Shown here piece after piece: positions 29,599 through 33,221 of a stretch of 33,221 nt of DNA (position 1 is the first letter of the stretch; each line of letters starts with the position of its first letter). The notes under the pieces are model-generated. The model made no database searches. It was not told the DNA's origin and was given only the letters and a program-made list of their open reading frames with translations. The position numbers and the translations under genes are program-made. The DNA comes from Xanthobacteraceae bacterium (GTDB taxonomy: Bacteria > Pseudomonadota > Alphaproteobacteria > Rhizobiales > Xanthobacteraceae): the NCBI GenBank assembly GCA_030037065.1, contig JASHRW010000323.1:1-33221 (forward strand), read 5' to 3'.

Positions 29599-29635
29599 AT
29601 TGTTGTCCTGGACAACAATTGCGTCAACACTGTTG
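29599..29635 (-). promoter_or_regulatory. liv operon promoter overlapped by two MarR-type palindromes
   Basis: Read on the minus strand, TTGACG (29627-29622), a 17-base spacer and AACAAT (29604-29599) form a promoter pointing to livK. A perfect palindrome with 10-base arms around one central T, ATTGTTGTCC and GGACAACAAT (29599-29619), covers the spacer and -10. A second one, CAACA-C-TGTTG (29625-29635), covers the -35. Their centres (29609 and 29630) are 21 bases apart, two helical turns, and both share the half-site TGTTGT. This fits a repressor pair bound on one DNA face, most likely the divergent MarR protein. Binding is inferred. Confidence 0.72.
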
Positions 29636-29675
29636 TGGCGGCCGGCGCCGGCTCTTATCGGAGAACAACGCCCAC

Positions 29676-30182
29676 ATGACGCCCGTCAGGAGCCGCCGCC
29701 AGCCGGCGCTGCCGTTCCGCCGCGCCGCCGCGACACGACGCAGCACCGGCAGCGCTGTCGTCACGCTCGATACGCTCCACGATCACCTCGGCTATTTCGT
29801 GCGGCGGCTCCAGGTCTGGATTTTCCAAGACTTCATCCGCACGCTCAAGCGTGTCGAGCTCAGCCCGGCGCAGTTCTCGGTGCTGGTAGTCATCAACGCC
29901 AATCGCGGCTTGTCGCAGGCCGAACTGGCGGCAACGCTTGGTATCGAGCGGGCGCGGTTGGCGCGGCTCCTGCACCGGCTGCAACGCCGCGGCCTCATGC
30001 AGCGGCTGAAATCGCCGGCCGACGGCCGCCGCCACGCACTGCAGCTCACCGGCGAGGGCCGCGCCCTGCTCGCACGCGCCAAGGCGCTGGCGGTGCGCCA
30101 CGAGCGGCGCTTGAGCGCAAAACTCGGCGCCGATCGCTACCACATGCTGCTTGCGGCGCTGCACGAGGTTCTAGTCGACTGA
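29676..30182 (+). CDS. MarR-family transcriptional regulator
   Basis: A 168-residue winged-helix regulator, presumably a dimer. A basic tail (1-30) precedes the dimerisation helices (LHDHLGYFVRRLQVWIFQDF). The DNA-binding part has LSQAELAATLGIERARLARLL (recognition helix, about 80-100), then the wing RLKSPADGRRHALQLTGEG with the Asp-Gly-Arg-Arg turn typical of MarR. The start at 29676 is preceded by GGAGA about 12 bases away. It is divergent from the liv operon; the two palindromes at 29599-29635 lie between them and are its likely operator. The inducer is probably the transporter's substrate or a product from it. Confidence 0.92.
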   Translation: MTPVRSRRQPALPFRRAAATRRSTGSAVVTLDTLHDHLGYFVRRLQVWIFQDFIRTLKRVELSPAQFSVLVVINANRGLSQAELAATLGIERARLARLLHRLQRRGLMQRLKSPADGRRHALQLTGEGRALLARAKALAVRHERRLSAKLGADRYHMLLAALHEVLVD

Positions 30183-30224
30183 GTCGATGGTGCCCGAGCA
30201 TGCTTCCGAAATGGCGACCAACGC

Positions 30225-31535
30225 TCAGTTCTTGAGCAACGCTTCCACCGCAGCGGCAATGCGCAACAGCCGATGGTCTTGCCCGTTGCGTGCGACCAGC
30301 ATCAGCCCGACCGGCAATGCACCGGATACGGATGGCAGCGGCAGCGTGATGGCGCAAAGGTCGAAGAAGTTGATGATGGCCGTGTTGCGCAATAGCGCGG
30401 CATTGCGGGCGGCAAAGACTTTCGCGTCGGCTACCTCCGCGATAGTCGGCGCGACGATCGAGGTTGTCGGCATGACGAGCACGTCGAGCCCAGCAAGCCG
30501 CGCCTCCATGGCACGGACAAGGCGTGCACGCCCGCGCAGCATGTCGACGTAGTCGGCCGCCGGTACCGCACAGCCGCGCTCGATGCGCGCGCGCACGTTG
30601 GGATCGATATCGGCCGCGCGCCGTCGCATCCGGTCGCGATGAATGGAGCAAGCCTCCGGCGGCGAGATACCGCCCTTGGCATTGACCTCGTTCATGTCGT
30701 CGAACAGCGCGATCGTCTCATGACTAATCCGCACGCCGGCGCCATCGAGTCGTTTAGCCGCCGCAGCAAATGCCGACGCCACCGTATCGTCCAGCCGGTC
30801 GAGCGGCAGCCCTTCGGCGACGCCGAAGCGCAGACCGGCGAGCGCGGCCGGTTCAAGCGGCGAGAAGGAAAATTCCTCGCCGGCCATCACCGCATCCGCC
30901 TTGGCGCAATGGACCACCGTCGAAGCGATCGGCCCGATCGAATCGAGCGTATAGCTCAGCGGAAAGGCACCATCGGTCGGTACCCGTTGCCGGCTCGGCT
31001 TGAAACCGACTAGGCCGCAGAGCGAAGCCGGGATGCGCACCGAGCCGCCGGTATCGCTGCCGATGGAAATCTCGCACATGCCGTCGGCGACGGCGACCGG
31101 AGCGCCGGCCGATGAGCCGCCTGGCACCCGCGTCCGATCGTGCGGATTGCCGGGCGTGCCGAAATGCGGGTTGGCGCCGATGCCGGAAAAGGCAAACTCC
31201 GTCATGTTCGTCTTAGCGACGATCACCGCGCCGCCAGCGCGCAGCCGGCGTACGATCGCGGCGTCGGCCAAAGCCGGCGTCGCTTCCTCGGCGAGGATTT
31301 TCGAGCCGGCGCGGGTTGGCTCACCGGCGACGTCGAACAGGTCCTTGACGCTCACGATGACGCCGTCGAGCGGGCCGAGCGATAGACCAAGCCCCGCGCG
31401 GGCATCCGCCGCGTCGGCCGCGGCGCGCGCGGCGGTGGGATAAACCGTCAGGCACGTGCGCGACCCTTGCCCGTCCGGTTCGGCAATGCGGAACAGCGCC
31501 AGTTCCAGACGATCACGGCAGGAGGATTGGTTCAT
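30225..31535 (-). CDS. amidase-signature family hydrolase
   Basis: A 436-residue amidase of the GatA/AtzF-like signature family, which hydrolyses amide bonds. The Ser-cisSer-Lys triad is present: K64 (VSVKDLFDV), S141 (PGGSSAGAP) and the nucleophile S165 (GSDTGGSVRIP). The 24-residue spacing between the two serines is the family norm. There is no signal peptide, so it is cytoplasmic. It is not GatA, since no gatB or gatC neighbours it and it is shorter than usual. It converges on the MarR gene (42 bases). Beside a Liv-type importer it may degrade an imported amide, but this is speculation. Confidence 0.9.
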   Translation of the reverse strand: MNQSSCRDRLELALFRIAEPDGQGSRTCLTVYPTAARAAADAADARAGLGLSLGPLDGVIVSVKDLFDVAGEPTRAGSKILAEEATPALADAAIVRRLRAGGAVIVAKTNMTEFAFSGIGANPHFGTPGNPHDRTRVPGGSSAGAPVAVADGMCEISIGSDTGGSVRIPASLCGLVGFKPSRQRVPTDGAFPLSYTLDSIGPIASTVVHCAKADAVMAGEEFSFSPLEPAALAGLRFGVAEGLPLDRLDDTVASAFAAAAKRLDGAGVRISHETIALFDDMNEVNAKGGISPPEACSIHRDRMRRRAADIDPNVRARIERGCAVPAADYVDMLRGRARLVRAMEARLAGLDVLVMPTTSIVAPTIAEVADAKVFAARNAALLRNTAIINFFDLCAITLPLPSVSGALPVGLMLVARNGQDHRLLRIAAAVEALLKN

Positions 31536-31672
31536 GCTTTTGCCCGACGCTTATCGCGCTGCGGCTATTTTCCGCGCGCGGCGCGCATCCTAACGACGCG
31601 CTGCGGCATTGCAAATCTCGCGTGCGACCTGCCATGATCCGTGCGCTGCAAGAGCCGTAAAGGATTACGCCC

Positions 31673-32572
31673 ATGCCCAATGGAAAAGTCGCGATTTGCT
31701 TCATCGGCTTCGGCGAAGCTGGCCAGGCCATCGCGTCGGGCTTGCGCGAGTCGGGCGTGGAGATGATCTCGGCGTGGGATGTTCTATTTCCCGCCCGCGA
31801 AGGCGAAAAGCTAAGACTCGCCGGCGAAGCGATCGGCATGCGCTGCGCGTCCTCGGCGGCCGATGCGGTGTATGGCGCCGACGCGATCGTCTCCGCCGTC
31901 ACTGCAGCCTCGAGTCTCGAAGCGGCGCAATCGGTCAAGCCGCACCTTGCCGGCAGTCCGTTCTTTCTCGACATCAACTCGGTATCACCCGGCCGCAAAC
32001 AGGAGACAGCAAAATTCCTCGGCGCAGTCGCGCGCTACGTCGACGTCGCGGTGCTCGCGCCGATCCATCCGGCACGCCATCGCACGCCGATGCTGATCGC
32101 CGGACCGCATGCGCACGCGGTTGCCCCCGTGCTCGGCGCGCTCGACATGCGCGCAAGCATCGCCGGCGCCGAAATCGGGGCGGCGGCCGCCATCAAGATG
32201 GTGCGCAGCGTTATGATCAAAGGCATCGAAGCGCTGACCCTCGAATGTTTTCTCGCGGCGTCGCGCGCCGGCGTGGTCGATGAGGTCGCAACCTCGATGA
32301 AGAACAACTATCCCGGTCTCGATTGGGCGAAAGTCGTGCCCTACAACCTCGAACGCATGGCGAGCCACGGCGAGCGGCGTGCCGCCGAGATGGAGGAGAG
32401 CGCCGACACGCTGCGCGAGCTTGGTGTCGAGCCGCTCATGACGATGGCAACCGTTCGGCGCCAGCGCGAGATGGGCCAGATCGGCAAACAACCAATGGTG
32501 CGCGGCGCACTGACGCAGGGGCGCATGGCGATCTTGAATGCGATCAGCGCGGCGGCACGCGACCGGAATTGA
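31673..32572 (+). CDS. NAD(P)-dependent dehydrogenase, 6PGDH-like with DUF1932 C-terminus
   Basis: A 299-residue oxidoreductase of the beta-hydroxyacid dehydrogenase/6-phosphogluconate dehydrogenase superfamily. The N-terminal Rossmann domain has FIGFGEAGQAIASGL with G12, G14 and G17, and FLDINSVSPGRKQ is the substrate-side motif. The C-terminal helical domain (about 190-270) matches the DUF1932 pattern, with AAIKMVRSVMIKGIEAL holding the likely catalytic Lys. The start has AAAGGA upstream. Relatives act on small hydroxy acids, and the substrate here is unknown. It is divergent from the amidase gene (137 bases), which could hold a shared control region. Confidence 0.87.
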   Translation: MPNGKVAICFIGFGEAGQAIASGLRESGVEMISAWDVLFPAREGEKLRLAGEAIGMRCASSAADAVYGADAIVSAVTAASSLEAAQSVKPHLAGSPFFLDINSVSPGRKQETAKFLGAVARYVDVAVLAPIHPARHRTPMLIAGPHAHAVAPVLGALDMRASIAGAEIGAAAAIKMVRSVMIKGIEALTLECFLAASRAGVVDEVATSMKNNYPGLDWAKVVPYNLERMASHGERRAAEMEESADTLRELGVEPLMTMATVRRQREMGQIGKQPMVRGALTQGRMAILNAISAAARDRN

Positions 32573-32693
32573 TCGCTTTCCTGGGAGGCGCCGCCCTCAT
32601 CCACAGCCCGTTTAGACTATAGTTTCCGCTGATAATTGTGCTAAAAGTTCCGCGCCCGGGCTATTTCAGGCCCATTTGATAGGGGGGTTGATA

Positions 32694-32912
32694 ATGCGCG
32701 TTCAAAGTTTGTCATGTCTCGCAATGGCCGGACTCGTCGCGGCTGCGATGTCCATTTCGTTCACCGGCAGTGCCCTTGCAGCGGCATGCGGCGAGGTGTG
32801 GAAGCCTGTGTGCGGCACGGTCAATGGTTCCCAGCACACTTTCACCAACATGTGCTGGGCAAAAATGGAAAAGGCCACGAAAATCCACAAGGGCGAGTGC
32901 AAGTGGAAGTAA
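32694..32912 (+). CDS. small secreted Kazal-like protein
   Basis: A 72-residue secreted protein. A strong ribosome binding site (AGGGGGG at 32681-32687, 6 bases) fixes the start. The signal peptide has basic MR and a hydrophobic core, ending in ALAA near residue 29. The mature part has four cysteines in CGEVWKPVCGTVNGSQHTF and NMCWAKMEKATKIHKGEC. The spacing P-V-C-G, T-x-x-N-x-C, A, H-x-G-x-C matches the Kazal serine-protease inhibitor fold, but classic Kazal domains have six cysteines. It is probably periplasmic or exported. Inhibition of a protease is only a family-based guess. Confidence 0.82.
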   Translation: MRVQSLSCLAMAGLVAAAMSISFTGSALAAACGEVWKPVCGTVNGSQHTFTNMCWAKMEKATKIHKGECKWK

Positions 32913-33059
32913 CGGCCTAACGATCTCGCCGAAGGCGGGGCCGGATCATCTGTTTCGCCAAGGCAGCCAAGTCATAAAAAACTCCGGCGTGCGCTTCTGC
33001 GTCGTGTGATCGACGCGGGGCCACGCCGAAATGCTTTCAAAAGATCAAATCATTCGCGG

Positions 33060-33221
33060 CTATCGGCGCTTTTTGCCTTTGCGAGCCGCATGTGGCGCGG
33101 CGCGCGTGGACTTCACGCCGCCGCGGCGCAAGGTGGAGGTGGGCTCAGCCCGCGCGCTCCAATATTCCCAAGTCCGCGTCACGACGTTGGGCAAGCGGCT
33201 GATCGCGCCCGCAAGCTCGAC
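33060..33221 (-). CDS. 3' end of an unrecognised gene, running off the window
   Basis: On the minus strand one frame is open for 53 codons from the window edge to TAG at 33062-33060, while the other two minus frames stop early. It reads VELAGAISRLPNVVTRTWEYW and ends with a basic tail, AARKGKKRR. G/C dominates the third codon position, as in the other genes here. The plus strand is also open from ATG at 33031 to the edge, so this call is tentative. No family is recognised. The spacer 32913-33059 shows nothing else. Confidence 0.42.
   Translation of the reverse strand, partial: VELAGAISRLPNVVTRTWEYWSARAEPTSTLRRGGVKSTRAAPHAARKGKKRR

Noticed and set aside
32581-32600. GGGAGGCGCCGCCC hairpin after the DUF1932 gene as a terminator
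   Set aside because: The stem has an internal mismatch and no T-run follows.

Overview
The window is GC-rich chromosomal DNA. Small Omp25/Omp31-type beta-barrels, a serC leader upstream of serC-serA, a CtrA-like TTAA-N7-TTAA box and heptose/Kdo LPS genes suggest an alphaproteobacterium of the order Rhizobiales (Bradyrhizobium/Xanthobacteraceae-like). The genus is not determined. No rRNA, tRNA, CRISPR array, insertion sequence or prophage was seen. The content is mostly chromosomal housekeeping and cell-envelope genes.

Layout. (1) 1-2081: two outer-membrane beta-barrel genes, each with TTAA-rich upstream DNA; a strong terminator follows the first. (2) 2185-5066: serine biosynthesis serC-serA, preceded by a candidate serC leader that places the ribosome binding site in a hairpin loop; a convergent EamA exporter follows (5071-5988). 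(3) 6323-10430: purA, a large single-pass membrane protein of unknown function, and kdsD (arabinose-5-phosphate isomerase, first step to Kdo); then a small lipoprotein on the other strand. (4) 11002-23031: an LPS core/O-antigen region in alternating strand blocks: GT9 glycosyltransferase and O-antigen ligase (-), a frameshifted methyltransferase (+), GT2-hldE-hldD (-), then GT2-waaF-galE-ABC exporter (+). (5) 23105-24898: an FAH-family hydrolase, a beta-class glutathione S-transferase and a small conserved-looking protein. (6) 24907-31535: a complete branched-chain-amino-acid-type (Liv) ABC importer operon livK-H-M-G-F (-), a divergent MarR regulator and a convergent amidase. (7) 31673-33221: a DUF1932-type dehydrogenase, a small secreted Kazal-like protein and the 3' end of a gene that leaves the window.

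How the genes work together. kdsD, hldE and hldD make precursors for the LPS inner core (Kdo and ADP-heptose). WaaF and the GT2/GT9 enzymes assemble the core, GalE supplies UDP-galactose, the ABC exporter probably moves a lipid-linked product, and the WaaL-like ligase would attach O-antigen. The Liv importer and MarR gene share an intergenic region in which two palindromes, exactly two helical turns apart, cover the predicted liv promoter. This is the clearest regulatory circuit in the window.

I found no convincing wholly new multi-gene system. The best leads are the MarR/Liv operator, the serC leader, the frameshifted methyltransferase, the unknown purA-linked membrane protein and the four-cysteine Kazal-like protein.
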